DNA of 64,000 bases. It comes from Heliocidaris erythrogramma. Lineage: Eukaryota > Echinodermata > Echinoidea > Camarodonta > Echinometridae. The DNA lies in NCBI GenBank assembly GCA_025617745.1, contig CM046869.1, positions 3,620,244 through 3,684,243 on the forward strand. Direction: 5' to 3'. This document shows positions 13,028 through 23,670 of this stretch, in pieces. The notes beneath the pieces are model-generated. The model was not told the origin of the DNA and made no database searches. It was given only the letters and a program-made list of their open reading frames with translations. The position numbers and the translations under genes were made by a program. How positions within the stretch are numbered: position 1 is the stretch's first letter; the number at the start of each line of letters is the position of its first letter.

Positions 13028-13377
13028 TAATAATAATAATACCTGGCATTTATAAAGCGCCTTTCCCAAACTGGCTCAAAGCGCTAGATATATATTATTA
13101 CCCCCGGTCATTGGATTCTGGCACGCCCGCACACAATGTATGCACATTCTCCACTCCCTGTGGAGCATTCCAGCCAGTCGCCTGTTTCCAAACGCGCACA
13201 TGCTAAGCAAACGACATTAACTTTCGCCATCCTACTGGGTACCCATTTAACACCTGGGTGGAGAGTGGCAATGTGGATTAACGTCTTGCCAAAGGACGCT
13301 AGTGCTGCGGTGGGATTCGAACCCCGGTCCTCGTGGTTCACAGTCCGGGGACTTATCCACTGATCCACAACACCTCT
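13028..13377 (-). mobile_element. tRNA-derived SINE (family 1)
   Basis: On the minus strand the head starts AGAGGTGTTGTGGATCAGTG, with a pol III A box. The B box follows (GGTTCGAATCCC, 13312-13325). The body includes CACCCAGGTGTTAAATGGGT and the tail GCGCTTTATAAATGCC before TATTATTATTA. It matches the plus-strand copy at 27520-27889 along the head and body. Reading frames across it are incidental. Confidence 0.75.
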
Positions 13378-13379
13378 AC

Positions 13380-14519
13380 AATTGAAAGCCTTCTTTCTCA
13401 AATATTATTGAGAGCTCTTGCAATATCGTGAAATATCGAGCGAGGAAATTAATTAATCAACGGGTCCTTATATTTTAACTCCTTCTTTCTTAAAGATGAT
13501 TTGGTTACTGTCTGAAAACCTAACCTCACTGTATTGACAAAATTTCCGAAGGATGGGGAGATTTCCTAGATTGTGAATAGATTGTACAGAGAGTGTGGGC
13601 TTTTTTAAAAAGGATATTACTGGTATTTTTTAATAAGCTTGGACCAAAATTAGACCAAGGTTTGCGGACAGTAATAGCAGACATCCAATATATATATATA
13701 CATGTATATATACCCTTCAATGAATTAAATGTACACGTATAAATAAACAAGTGCGAGAAAATGTTTTCATTGCGAGGGAAGAAAACGTATAAAGAAAGAA
13801 AGCGAAATCCTCTGCAAGGACATATTTTACGTCAATTGTTTCTTCCAATATTTAAAAGAAATATATACACTACAGGATAGACTTGTGATGGTTAAATATA
13901 GTGGCTTTATAGATGTATATAAAAGACCCGTTCATTTTGATCACATATTTAAGTAGTACATCGGTTATGAAAAGTTTAATGTCCTGGAGTATTATTATTT
14001 TCTTTCTCAAAAAGGTGACAACCCCCCACCCCCCCCCCCCCCCCCCCCCTTTACGACCCTCCCGAAGGCTACGCCATTTTTAGGCAGCGGACTTAATGAG
14101 GGCGAGGTGACGATTGAATAATCGGAATTAGTCCGCTCCGTGGCGTAGTGTAAACATGTGCAATGACATAGGATGGGGATAAATGTCACGCACTAATTGA
14201 ATCTTCCCCTTCGCCTCAAGTTGTGGCGAGGAACAGTGTGACGGAATGAAAGCCAGGAAGAGTGAATTCTTGCTTTCTCTATCCATTTCCTTCTTTCTTT
14301 CTAGTATTCTTCAGTGAGAGTTTATATCTTTACCATCTTCTTTTTATTATTTAGGCATGACTGGCACAGCCTGTAGAAATGTGAAATAGAGAAAGAAAGA
14401 GAGAGAGAGAAAGGATTGTGGGGGTTAAGAAAAGGAGAGAGAGAGAGAGAGAGAGAGAAAAAAAAGAGAAGATACACAGGATGTGTCCATTTTAGTAATT
14501 AAATTCATTCAAACCTGTG
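13380..14519. other. AT-rich with a TA repeat and a 21-C run
   Basis: TATATATATACATG near 13690 and poly(C) at 14029-14049. No gene seen. Confidence 0.5.
14390..14470. repeat. GA microsatellites
   Basis: Two GA arrays (14397-14411 and 14434-14459) are separated by ATTGTGGGGGTTAAG. Confidence 0.9.
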
Positions 14520-15345
14520 TTTTATTATGCCTCCGCCCACCGAAGGTCTGTCCGTCCGTCCCGCTTTCTTGTTAACGCGATTTCTCAAGAACCATTGACG
14601 TATAAACTATGGGTTACGTTGGTCAAAGGTCACATAAGTCAATTTCTTAAATTTCAGGTGTTAGCCTTGTTTAATAACGCAATATCTCAAGAGCCAATTG
14701 AGGTATGAACATCAAACTTTTTACTAGCATGTACCACCACCATAAGAAGACAATTTGATATATTTTCTGGTAGGTAGGTCAAAGGTCAAAGGTCACAGAG
14801 ATCAGTTTTGAATTTCAGGTTTTAGCCTCATTTACGCGACATCTCAACAACCATTTGAGGTATGAACTTTAAACTGGGAGCTAGTATGCATTACTGTAAT
14901 AAACTGATCAGATTTGTGGGGTAAGTAGATCTAAGGTCCAGGTCACAAAGGTCATGTACCGTGAAATTGCAGGTTTTTAGCCTTCATATTGCAGTATCTC
15001 TTGAGCAATTTGAGCCATTAATTTTAAACTAGGTACTAGTATACATCACCATAATTTATTGAGACGAAATGATTAGATTTCGGTTTACGTAGGTCAGAGG
15101 CCAAAGGTCATAGAGTTCAATGTGCATGTAATGAAAGATTTGTTAATTTTGTTATCACCATACCTCCACTATTTAGTATACATGACGAGGAGGAGATAAA
15201 GTGATCCGAGTTTTGGTTTGTTATGTCAAAGGTCAAATGTCAAAGAGTTCAATTATCATGTAATTGTAGGCTTCTCATTGTGGTTATCAAAATATTTCAA
15301 GAGCAGCTGGAGTCATGATCTTGACTGAATTTAGGCGGAGGCATA
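14520..15345. mobile_element. Element with GCCTCCGCC ends containing a 157-bp degenerate tandem array
   Basis: TGCCTCCGCC at the left end pairs with GGCGGAGGCA at the right end. Between them a unit of about 157 bp recurs about five times. Each carries an ATCTCAAGAACC-like block, a GAGGTATGAAC-like block and an AGGTCAAAGGTCA block. A TCTGTCCGTCCGTCCCG stretch follows the left end. No coding frame is credible. Confidence 0.6.
14775..14795 (+). promoter_or_regulatory. Overlapping AGGTCA direct repeats (DR1-type)
   Basis: Three half-sites in the order AGGTCA A AGGTCA A AGGTCA form two overlapping DR1 elements, the consensus for RXR, HNF4 and COUP-TF type receptors. Weaker versions recur near 14621, 15092 and 15222 in the same tandem array. 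They arise from the repeat unit, so any regulatory role is unproven. Confidence 0.3.
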
Positions 15346-16233
15346 TAGGAGACGTAGTCGCATTCATCTTGTTTTTATCTTGTTGTGATAGACTATTCGT
15401 ATAATTTGCAGTGAAACAAATAAGGAATTACTATACTGAAAATTAAAGCAACTTTGGGATCCTTAAATCTATTGCTGCAGCTCTTTGATTACATTTCCGA
15501 TTTTCCGAATGGTTTCATTCGGAGAATATTGATTATCACGGCTTCAGGATAATGCAAAAGTTCATATTCTACATGTAATACCTTATGATCTTGCTCGATT
15601 GTTTCAACACGGTCTCAGCAGACACACAAGGACCATGACAAATTACTTTGGAAGCGGTAATTGCTGATCAAATTTTTTTGCCCTAGAGGGACGGTGCTTG
15701 AGAAACTACATTTAATAGACGTGCTCAAGGGATTCCAAATGCGACGACTTTCGTCACATGGCGAATCGAATGAAGAGATGAAAAACGTGTTCCAAGGTAG
15801 ACAATCTTACCGGAAACCACGAGTATATCGATCTAATACTGGTGTGCTAACTTTAGAATCTCTTTCAAAATGGATTATTGTCGTAGAATTAGACGTATTG
15901 TGAGTCGTGTGCAGATGACAGCAGTAAGACTATATCTTCCGGGATAGGAAATCTGTTTTCCGTAGTATTTTTAGAGGAGATTAAATTTAAAGGAAAATTT
16001 GTCTTTGTGACGAAATATATTTAGTTCCCATAAGCCGATCAACAATTACTTAATCGAAACACAAATTAAAATGCTTTTTTAAATGAATAAATATCTATTG
16101 ATTTTAAGAGAGATGTTTACATTACAATCGGACAGTCTGATCATACCATGCAAAAGATGCCGTATTTGATCTTTCTAAGAACTGATGTAATATTCACATG
16201 GTTTGTCCAGTTTATATCCATATAGCGCAATAA
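15346..16233. other. Nothing recognised
   Basis: An 80-codon frame at 15661-15903 has no motif and a TTG start. It is treated as chance. Confidence 0.4.
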
Positions 16234-16269
16234 AGTAGAGAGAGAGAGGGGATAGGAGAATGGGAAATG

Positions 16270-16298
<29 letters not shown>
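16234..16298. repeat. GA microsatellites
   Basis: A short array near 16236 and a longer perfect one at 16270-16294. Confidence 0.9.
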
Positions 16299-16300
<2 letters not shown>

Positions 16301-16344
16301 TGAGGGGAATTTATAGAAAGGAACCAACTCTTCAGACTGAAGAG

Positions 16345-16498
16345 CAGAGACCCGTAACACAAATGCTTGCGATCAATTGCAAACTGGCAATTAATGGCCA
16401 ATCAAGATCATCGTTGTACGCACATAATTTTCAAAAGACTGACAATTAACCAATCTGAATCGATGATTCAAAGTTTCTTCATCCAGTGCCCCGTAATC
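16345..16498. mobile_element. MITE related to the GCGATCAATTGCAA family
   Basis: GACCCGTAACACAAATGC and GCGATCAATTGCAAACTGGC, then GGCCAATCAAGATCATCGTTG and an ATCTGAATCGATGATTCAAA segment, follow the same order as the element at 19511-19670. The ends are partly worn (GTGCCCCGTAA at the right). Confidence 0.5.
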
Positions 16499-16499
16499 C

Positions 16500-17199
16500 A
16501 TTAACAAAATAAATCTAGAAAACCATATCACTAAATTGTAATTATTCTTACAAAATTTAGAGGTTTTCAAGATGGCGCTTCATTAATCAGTTGACTTTAT
16601 TCTGTTTAATTGTCTTTAGGCCATTATGTTTAACCGGTATTCATTACATCACTCGTCTGCCTCCGAGGGAGCATTAGAAATGAAAACAAGTTAAGTTTCG
16701 GAAGCCATTAAAACACCAGACTTCTTTGCCTTGTCATGGATGCCTAATGAGTAAAGGGGTTTAACGGCCGCAAAAAATAAATAGATGCGTTTTACCAATT
16801 ACGGAATCACTAGTTTTCTTGTCATCGACTAAATGGTCAGGATTTGAGGTTGTAAAACAATCAGTGCATTTGTTGAGTAATGAGTTGGACGAAGAAAAAT
16901 GCACGAACACATTGAGAGACTATTTAGTTGATAGCCCCCACCCTCCCCCCGAATTATGCATTATTATATTCCTAGCCCTACCTCAATGTAGGACCTAATC
17001 CTAAATACATGTACTCATATGCCTATGGACACAATCAGGGGGGGGGGGGGCTTTCCCTAATTATCAACTTTCTATAAAATTTATAAATTTGAGGATGAGC
17101 CAGGCAAGCGAGCACAAAATTAAAAATGTATTATAGTGACAATCAAATTTCGTCAACAGACTCTACTATACATTTTGAATAAAAAAAGGGAAACCCATA
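16500..17199. other. Nothing recognised; poly(G) at 17039-17050
   Basis: AT-rich DNA with one long G-run. Confidence 0.45.
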
Positions 17200-18345
17200 T
17201 TCAAGTCTTTATATCTTTAAAAATCTTAAAAACCAAATGGGGCGGCATGGCAATTCAATTGTGCAATTTTGTGATAAAAGCACCAAATTTGGCACACAGG
17301 TAGATGAATATATTCTAAGTAAAACTAGATATTGAGCCACCTGGAATTCTCGCCATAGGGGAGTTGTGCCCATTTTGTAAAAAATTTCTACCACGGGTTA
17401 ATTTTTCGTTCATTCTTAATCTAAATTTGGGATATTTTACTAAATTTAACCTGTATGAAATATACTGAATTATATTTTATATAATTATTTAGACCTCAAA
17501 GTTGTGAAAAGAAGCCCCAGGTGCCCATTTTTTTTAAATAAAGGGCCATTTTATAAATTAACATGAAATAAAAGTATTGAATTGTAATACGTTTAAAATG
17601 ATTCAAACTGTGATCAGGGAAACATTACCTCGTGTAAAATTGACGAAATAGTTGGTACAGGTGCCCAATATTGAAAAATCGGCCCAAAACATACTTATTT
17701 GTAAAGTTAAGTAGGATCTTAATTATTTTGTGTGTGTGATAAAAGCACCAAATTCGGAACAAAAATAGATGAGTATGTTATAATTTGATATTGAGCCATC
17801 TAAAATTCTGCACAGGGGGCCCATGGCGATCATCTTTCAAAATGCCTACTTTTCTTATAATTAGTCCAAGTCAAGGTACTATAAGACCTATCAAATCTAA
17901 TTTAGGCGTACTGAACTATGTTTAATTTCATTTTGAAATGTACAGGGCCTCAGGGCGGCAAAAATGAAATGTGCCTTAAGTGCCCTTTTGCGATTTTAAG
18001 GCCCATGTAAACAAATTAGTCGAATCTGAAGTATTATAAGAAATATCAATTTCATTGATATTCTGATGTGATGTGACAGAATGAATACATAATTAAGCTT
18101 AAGAGGCCCATATTAACCTATTAGGAAAATGGTTAAGGTTCTCGTTCCTTGAATAATGGGCCTATTGCAGGGAAGACGCTGAGCCGTCAACTACATATGA
18201 AATATTTGAAAGCCTGATCTAGAAGATACATTGCCTGATGTGAAGTTGTACGGCACAGGTCCCCAGTTCGGCAAATAGCCCATAGTTTTGCACGGAATGT
18301 ATCGTAGAGATCCTTTCTTTTTGTGAAAACTGGTGAATATATGTA
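17200..18345 (+). repeat. Diverged long-period tandem-like repeat
   Basis: GTGATAAAAGCACCAAATTTGG near 17268 recurs as GTGATAAAAGCACCAAATTCGG near 17737, followed in both by GATATTGAGCCA and AAATTCT/GAATTCT blocks. A CAGGTGCCCA...GGCCCA block near 17660 has a related form near 18255 (CAGGTCCCCAG...AGCCCA). The period is about 470-600 bases. No frame or terminal repeat is evident. Confidence 0.45.
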
Positions 18346-18370
18346 TCCTACCCATATGGAACATATAAAC

Positions 18371-18701
18371 TAACCTTACCATTCTATCCAGTGCTGTATG
18401 ATCATCGCCATTTCATGTTTAATAAATGGCGATGGGATAAATTAATTAGTATGTTCATCATAGTGCAAAGCTATAATTTGAAATGTCTAAATGCTAATGA
18501 ATTTATCTCATCGCCATTTATTAAACATGTTTAATTTCATGTTTGATAAATGACGATGAGATAAATTCATTAGTACATTCATCATAGTGCAAAGCTAAAA
18601 TCTGAAATGTCTAAATGCTAATGAATTTATCTCATCGCCATTTATTAAACATGAAAAGGCAATGATCATACAGCACTGCACAGGATAGAATGTCAAGGTT
18701 A
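18371..18701. mobile_element. Inverted-repeat element with tandemly duplicated hairpin core
   Basis: TAACCTTACCATTCTATCC and CAGTGCTGTATGATCAT at the left pair with their complements at the right. Inside lie two direct copies of a hairpin of about 118 bp. Each runs from CATGTTTAATAAATGGCGAT or its variant to TCATCGCCATTTATTAAACA. Each unit folds on itself and the outer arms fold around both. Confidence 0.65.
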
Positions 18702-18708
18702 GCTTATA

Positions 18709-18815
18709 CAGTGGCGGATCCAGGCAGGAGCGCCAAGGGCGCGCACGCCCTTTAATTTGTCTCCTTTGTGATTTTTCACTGTGGGAAGGGGGATACCCCC
18801 TCCACACCCTCTGCT
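18709..18815. mobile_element. Solo left end of the GGCGGATCC hAT-like family
   Basis: CAGTGGCGGATCCAGG matches the terminus of the element at 27311, followed by GC-rich sequence and a GGGGGATACCCCC-type stretch. No matching right end lies nearby, so it is truncated. It begins within a few bases of the end of the inverted-repeat element at 18371-18701. Confidence 0.45.
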
Positions 18816-19510
18816 CCAAATTTGTATTGGTCAGATTATTTTTTTATCAATGTGCCAAATAAAAGAAAATATGATAGGCTACAATATGGGCCTCTTTGAC
18901 TAAATATGACTTGTGTGTCTTATTGCATCGAAATTTAGGGTTGAATCTCGGTTTCCTCTTTTTTTACTCACATTATATAGTTTTTTAAATCCATATATCA
19001 TCTCTGTGAAATCATTTTTTTTTTCGGGGAAGTCAAACTAAAGCCTCAAGCCTTCCTCCGCGTCATGCTCATATATTTCATGTATTTATAGCCCATTCTC
19101 ATCGATATTGGTACGATATGATTTGTGAATGAGCGAGAGAAGCTAATGAGAAAAATGTTGAGACCTTCGTTCTTGCTCATACTCACTCTTACTGATATAT
19201 GTAACCATTTTCAGTCAAGGGGAAATCAATTAACTCTTTTTATTCGTGTTTTTTATAATTGATATTCTATGACAAAAGAAAAGAATTGTCGGGCGGACAG
19301 GATCCAGCGTATGGGCCCTGTTTATAGAACCATAGCCTGTCAAAAATGGCTTTGCTATCCGTTCATATTCCATCTATATCAGTTGTGATTTGCATCATTA
19401 TCTTTGTTCTAGTGACCATGCAAATTAGTTACAGCATGCCTAAAATCATTCCCTGAGTTTAACCATGAAGCTTGGTTTGTAGCTTCATGGTTTAACTTGG
19501 TTCCGCTTCA
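18816..19510. other. Nothing recognised
   Basis: AT-rich. A short palindrome-like AACCATGAAGCTTGGTTTGT and GTAGCTTCATGGTTTAAC lie near 19461-19497. Confidence 0.45.
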
Positions 19511-19670
19511 GGGCCCCGTAAATTAAAGATTTGCGATCAATTGCAATATGGCAATGGCCAGTCAAGATCGTCGTTGCATACACATATTGTTCAAACGGCT
19601 TACTATTAGCCAATCAGAATCGTTGTTTCAAATTTGTAATCGATCGCAAACCTTTGTCTTACGTGGCCCA
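19511..19670. mobile_element. MITE of the GCGATCAATTGCAA family
   Basis: GGGCCCCGTAAATTAAAG with TTTGCGATCAATTGCAA at the left pairs with GATCGCAAACCTTTG...ACGTGGCCC at the right. The centre holds CCAATCAGAATCGTTG. It is homologous to 16345-16498 along its whole length. Confidence 0.6.
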
Positions 19671-20079
19671 GGTGGATAGATTAGAGAAAGCAAAAATACA
19701 CGAATGAACAAAACATAAAGGGAAGTCAATAAAATGGAAAACGAGAAGCCTTAGTCCTGTTGAAAAGAACATTCTGAGCTTTCTCATTCTTTTTATTGTT
19801 AAGTGAAAGAATATCGAATCTTTACTTAGAGTCCTCTGATATGTACAATATGACTAGAATTAGTTTTAAAAAAGTTATGAAGCCACATGTATGTGAAGTC
19901 ACAAATATCAGTGTTCAGAGCTGCTCAGGAAGGTTTCAACAATTCAATCAAATCTTGATGATTTCAAAATCTTACCAAAAAAACTTTTTTTTTATTATCA
20001 AAAATGAAATTGACAATTACTTTGAATTCCAGACAGTTTCTATCACTATGCAATTACCCGAACAGGACTTAAAGGGATA

Positions 20080-20335
20080 CTCAACCGCAGATTGTGGACG
20101 TTTAAATGTCGCAAGAGGGCACCGTGATCGTTACCTGATCATGCCGTTGCCCCTCGGGGCGCAAACCTCGGATAGACTGGTCGCCGCACAAACATGTACG
20201 CTCCACCTGAGCTCGAGCTCTCGTGCGAGATTCGGTCGGCTTCGTGCAGTCGAAATGTAATCCCACTTACACGCACAAACTTTGTGTACGAGTGAATGGG
20301 GCTTACGCAATCCTGACTTTCCCACGGCCGCCCGG
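20080..20335. other. GC-rich patch next to the palindrome
   Basis: This stretch is unusually rich in GC and CG dinucleotides (for example GTTGCCCCTCGGGGCGCAAA). Several overlapping frames are open on both strands, none with a recognised product. It may be an older repeat arm or a remnant of a larger element whose end is the palindrome that follows. Confidence 0.3.
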
Positions 20336-21336
20336 TGATATTTGTCCGATAAGGATAACGATAACGAGATTTTTCATTAAAGGTACACCCAAGATCTGCC
20401 CTACTATCACTATGAACACGATGACAAAGAGAGCGACAAAATATACAGCTCCTCATTGTACCCTCCACAACTGCTCTGGTAGACAATAGAACATCCCTTC
20501 ATTGCTATTATGTAAAATAAGTAGAACAGGTGAATATGCATGTACACCTGTTCGACATATTTTTACATAATAGCAATGAAGGGATGTTCTTTTGTCTACT
20601 AGGGCAATTGTGGAAGGTACAATGGGGAGCTGTATATTTTGTCTGCTTCTTTGTTCGCCATGTTCATAGTGTAAACAGACACGAGCGTACTCACACGTAC
20701 TTACCATGGGGTAACCTCGCTAGTCATAAAGACCGCTATTCATAAGGACCGCTATCCATAACGCATGACTAAATGAACAGTGGTTTTCTAAACAGCGCGC
20801 AAACCATAGACAAATTACCTCGCTATTCATAAGGACCTCCATTCGTAAGGACCACTATTCATAATTATATACCTCATACATAGATTCTTATTCACTGATT
20901 GGTCAAAACTATATCACATGACACGGCGAATCTCGATCTATCATTGCGCCAGAGGGTTTTGGTGTTCTATCAATTGACCTAAGGTCAAATGATAGAACGC
21001 CAAAACCCTGTGATAGAACGCGTAACCCCTCCGCGACATTTGCACACACGTAGGCTACGACTACGTTAATCAATATACGTGCAACGCGTAAGAACTCAAC
21101 ATGAATCAAAGAATCAATGAAAAGGATGAAGTATATAAATTCCACCATCATCCTCATGAGCAGTCAGTATTTGTATACTATTCATAAGGACCGCTATTCA
21201 TAACGCGTGTTAAATGAATAGCGGTTTTCTATGAATAGCGGTCCTTATGAATAGCGAGGGGACCCACTCACCATATAGTAGGGTGTATCTTTGATTGGAA
21301 ATCTCATTATCGTTATCGTTATCGTTATCGGACAAA
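20336..21336. mobile_element. Long palindromic (foldback) element split by an hAT-like insertion
   Basis: The left end ATTTGTCCGATAAGGATAAC continues through GGTACACCC, CCCTACTAT and CACTATGAACACG to a centre near 20540 (ACAGGTGAATATGCATGTACACCTGT). The right arm repeats all of this in complement, including CATCCCTTCATTGCTATTAT. At CTTACCAT (20707) the arm stops and resumes after 21266 with ATAGTAGGGTGTATC and GTTATCGGACAAATGTGAC. Removing the insertion leaves an element of about 440 bp that is palindromic throughout. Confidence 0.7.
20708..21266. mobile_element. Larger hAT-like relative built of CTATTCATAAGGACCG units
   Basis: The ends are GGGGTAACCTCGCTA and GAATAGCGAGGGGACC, flanked by CTTACCAT and CTCACCAT, an 8-bp target duplication with one mismatch. 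Repeated CTATTCATAAGGACCG motifs occupy both ends. The core holds an internal hairpin (GGTTTTGGTGTTCTATCA pairing with TGATAGAACGCCAAAACC near 20950-21010). No transposase frame is seen. It interrupts the palindromic element at 20336-21336. Confidence 0.65.
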
Positions 21337-21376
21337 TGTGACCAGCCCTTTGGCATTAGCTTTTATTGAGAATAGC

Positions 21377-21826
21377 TTTAAAGACCTCAGCCTGACCCAA
21401 AACAACCATATATTGACGTAAAGCTTAGTAAACAAAGAATATAATTACCCTGGGTATTCATAAATTTTCGTCTCCGTTTATCCATAAAAAATATAAAAGA
21501 TTTTTGGTCCGCCCCCTTCCTATTGCGTAACAAGAGAGGAAACTGCAGGGGGTCGCTAAACGTGTGACGACATGTCATGTATACAGCTCCGAGTGCGTCT
21601 ACACGATATGTCGTCATCAAATTTTCACCCCCCGCAAAGTAGCGTTCCTCAGAGACGGGGCCCTCGTCAGAAAAACCACGGGGCTCAACATTCGGGACGC
21701 TGTTACTCATTCCACAGGAAACGGAATCTCATGAAGTTGGTTTCAATTTGTTCCAGAAAATATATAGCTCCCCGTGGATGAATAAAGTGTATATTTCAAA
21801 ATTCGGTCAGGCTGAGGTCTTTAATG
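21377..21826. mobile_element. Inverted-repeat element, AAAGACCTCAGCCTGAC ends
   Basis: AAAGACCTCAGCCTGAC at the left matches GTCAGGCTGAGGTCTTT at the right. The 450-bp body is moderately GC-rich. It carries overlapping open frames that I treat as chance, and there is no transposase motif. It begins about 40 bp after the palindromic element ends. Confidence 0.6.
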
Positions 21827-23311
21827 GAAAACAGTTCAATCTCGGCTCAACACTTGATAGAACAGAGGAAATGACGGAGTGTCCTTCACGATTATGAGTG
21901 GTTAAAAAATGATATTATCATCCTATGAGCATGATAAGAAAGCTATAAAACAATCTTCCTTTCACTAATAATCTCGAGAGTGTCTTGGTCTGGGAGGTTT
22001 TAATTTAAATAATATGATCAACTATTACGACGTAAGAAGAAGTGACAAGAGGTTATTGCGTAACAACCGGCAGCTGTTGTTGTACGTCACTTCGGTTGTG
22101 AAAAAAAAAATTGTTTTACTCGAATGTACTGGGCGGAAATGTACAGTCATCTGCAGATCGCTCAGATCTCAGGAACATTCACTCTTACGCATTACCATTA
22201 AAGTATAATCTTACTGACAGGAATTACGTCGGGATTGTCATGCAAATTGTTGTTATTTTCGCCGATATCTCTTTTAGCTGAAACAAAAAATAGAATGTTA
22301 TGTGCCTCCACTAACGGAGAGTGTTTCAGTGTCTACCGTTAATTGAGACCATGACGTATTCGAAAATGTGATTATTCTATCATTATTCCTCCCACGAGTA
22401 CAATACTTTGCCATGTATACGCTGAGAATTGTGAGATAAGCCGAAAATGGTCTGTTGGAAAGCATTAAGTACGGTATCCTTTAAAAAAGGCCGAAAAGAA
22501 GTCAAGACAACATTCGTACATTGTGCTGACATTTGTAAACAACGATAGGGCGTTCTGGATCACACCTGTGTAAACCAAGGATTTGGGAAATATATCACCT
22601 AGCAAACATCTTTAGTTCGAAAGGGCAGCTACCTGACTCTTGTCAAACTAAGGGAGAAAAGTGAGGGAGAATGTTCCTTTTTCTATTAATCCGAAAACGA
22701 CGTGTGTCGAAGTGAGAGAGGATATTCAGTTTCTCTTGATCTGAAAATGATCGTCAGGTGCGAGCCAGAAGGGCGTTAAATTTATATGAAAAGAGGGTTA
22801 GCTCATCCGGCTCCCATGTTGGTTTTTTCCCCCGCACAAGTTCCGCTTCAGTGAGCACGGATGATCCCCCCCCCCCCCCCCCCCCACTCAGGTGGTCATC
22901 TGTAGGGGGATAATTTAGGGGCTCCGTTCGGGAAAAAAATCCAAAAGCCCGTGATAGGGGGGTAATTTTGATGGCTTGATGGGACAAGCATATGTGTATG
23001 GTTTACCGCCTGAAGGGGGGGGGGGGGTGACCTTTGAGCGATGCTGCAGTGCTGCAGAGAAAACGTACGGTAGTGACCTGTCCGATTTAAATATCGTCTA
23101 CAAAAACAAGATGAACCTGACCATTTTTATATGGCTAAAACATTGGCAATCTAAATTTAATCTTTTAAATCGCCGCATAGAATTTCTAAATGCAGTGATG
23201 GAGGAAGCAGGGTGTACTGAAGCGGAACTTGTGCCGCTAACGGAGGCCATGGTTTGTCGTCCAAAAGCATCCGTATCCCGGACTGGTTACCAGGCCTTTT
23301 TGATTTCAAGA
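21827..23311. other. No gene; two long G/C runs
   Basis: C20 at 22866-22885 and G13 at 23015-23027 interrupt otherwise ordinary sequence. An inverted AAGTGACAAGAGG... TGTACGTCACTT pair near 22035-22093 is weak. Confidence 0.45.
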
Positions 23312-23670
23312 TAAAGTTGAGTTCTGGACATGTGACGACATTTTGAAAGTAACTGTCTGGCAGCAATTGGAAAAAGTTGATTATATAGTACACACAAGAA
23401 TTGGCGTATGTTGTAAGGTTCTGGAATCACCAAAATGAGAATAAATTGAATCAATCCTGCTGAAGGTCACATGCACTGCACACAGAAATGGCTATATGGG
23501 ACCATACACGCTTGTGGCATGAAAGTTCGACCAGATATTTTCAGCTGTTTCTTGAAATATTTCGAATATAAGGGCATTTGAAGAGCAATCCTTTTTTGGG
23601 TACATTTCTTCCATGATAATCTTCCAAACTTACATAAAGGGAACGAGAAAGCTCAGAACTCAATCTTTTT
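23312..23670 (+). repeat. Dispersed repeat, copy 1
   Basis: GATAAAGTTGAGTTCTGG begins a stretch of about 350 bp that recurs at 43448-43765. Shared blocks include AGAATTGGCGTATG (GGTGTATA in the other copy), TGGAATCACCAAAATGAG, CACTG-ACACAGAAAT and GAGAAAGCT, all in the same order. No inverted ends or frame are seen. The family is not identified. Confidence 0.65.

Noticed and set aside
12679..13401. Frames on both strands of 60-97 codons
   Set aside because: They lie within SINE bodies and include the tRNA-like B boxes.
19796..20260. 154-codon frame
   Set aside because: It starts at TTG and joins an AT-rich half to an unrelated GC-rich half. No domain.
20131..20745. Several overlapping frames on both strands
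   Set aside because: They mirror each other across the palindromic element and are repeat shadows.
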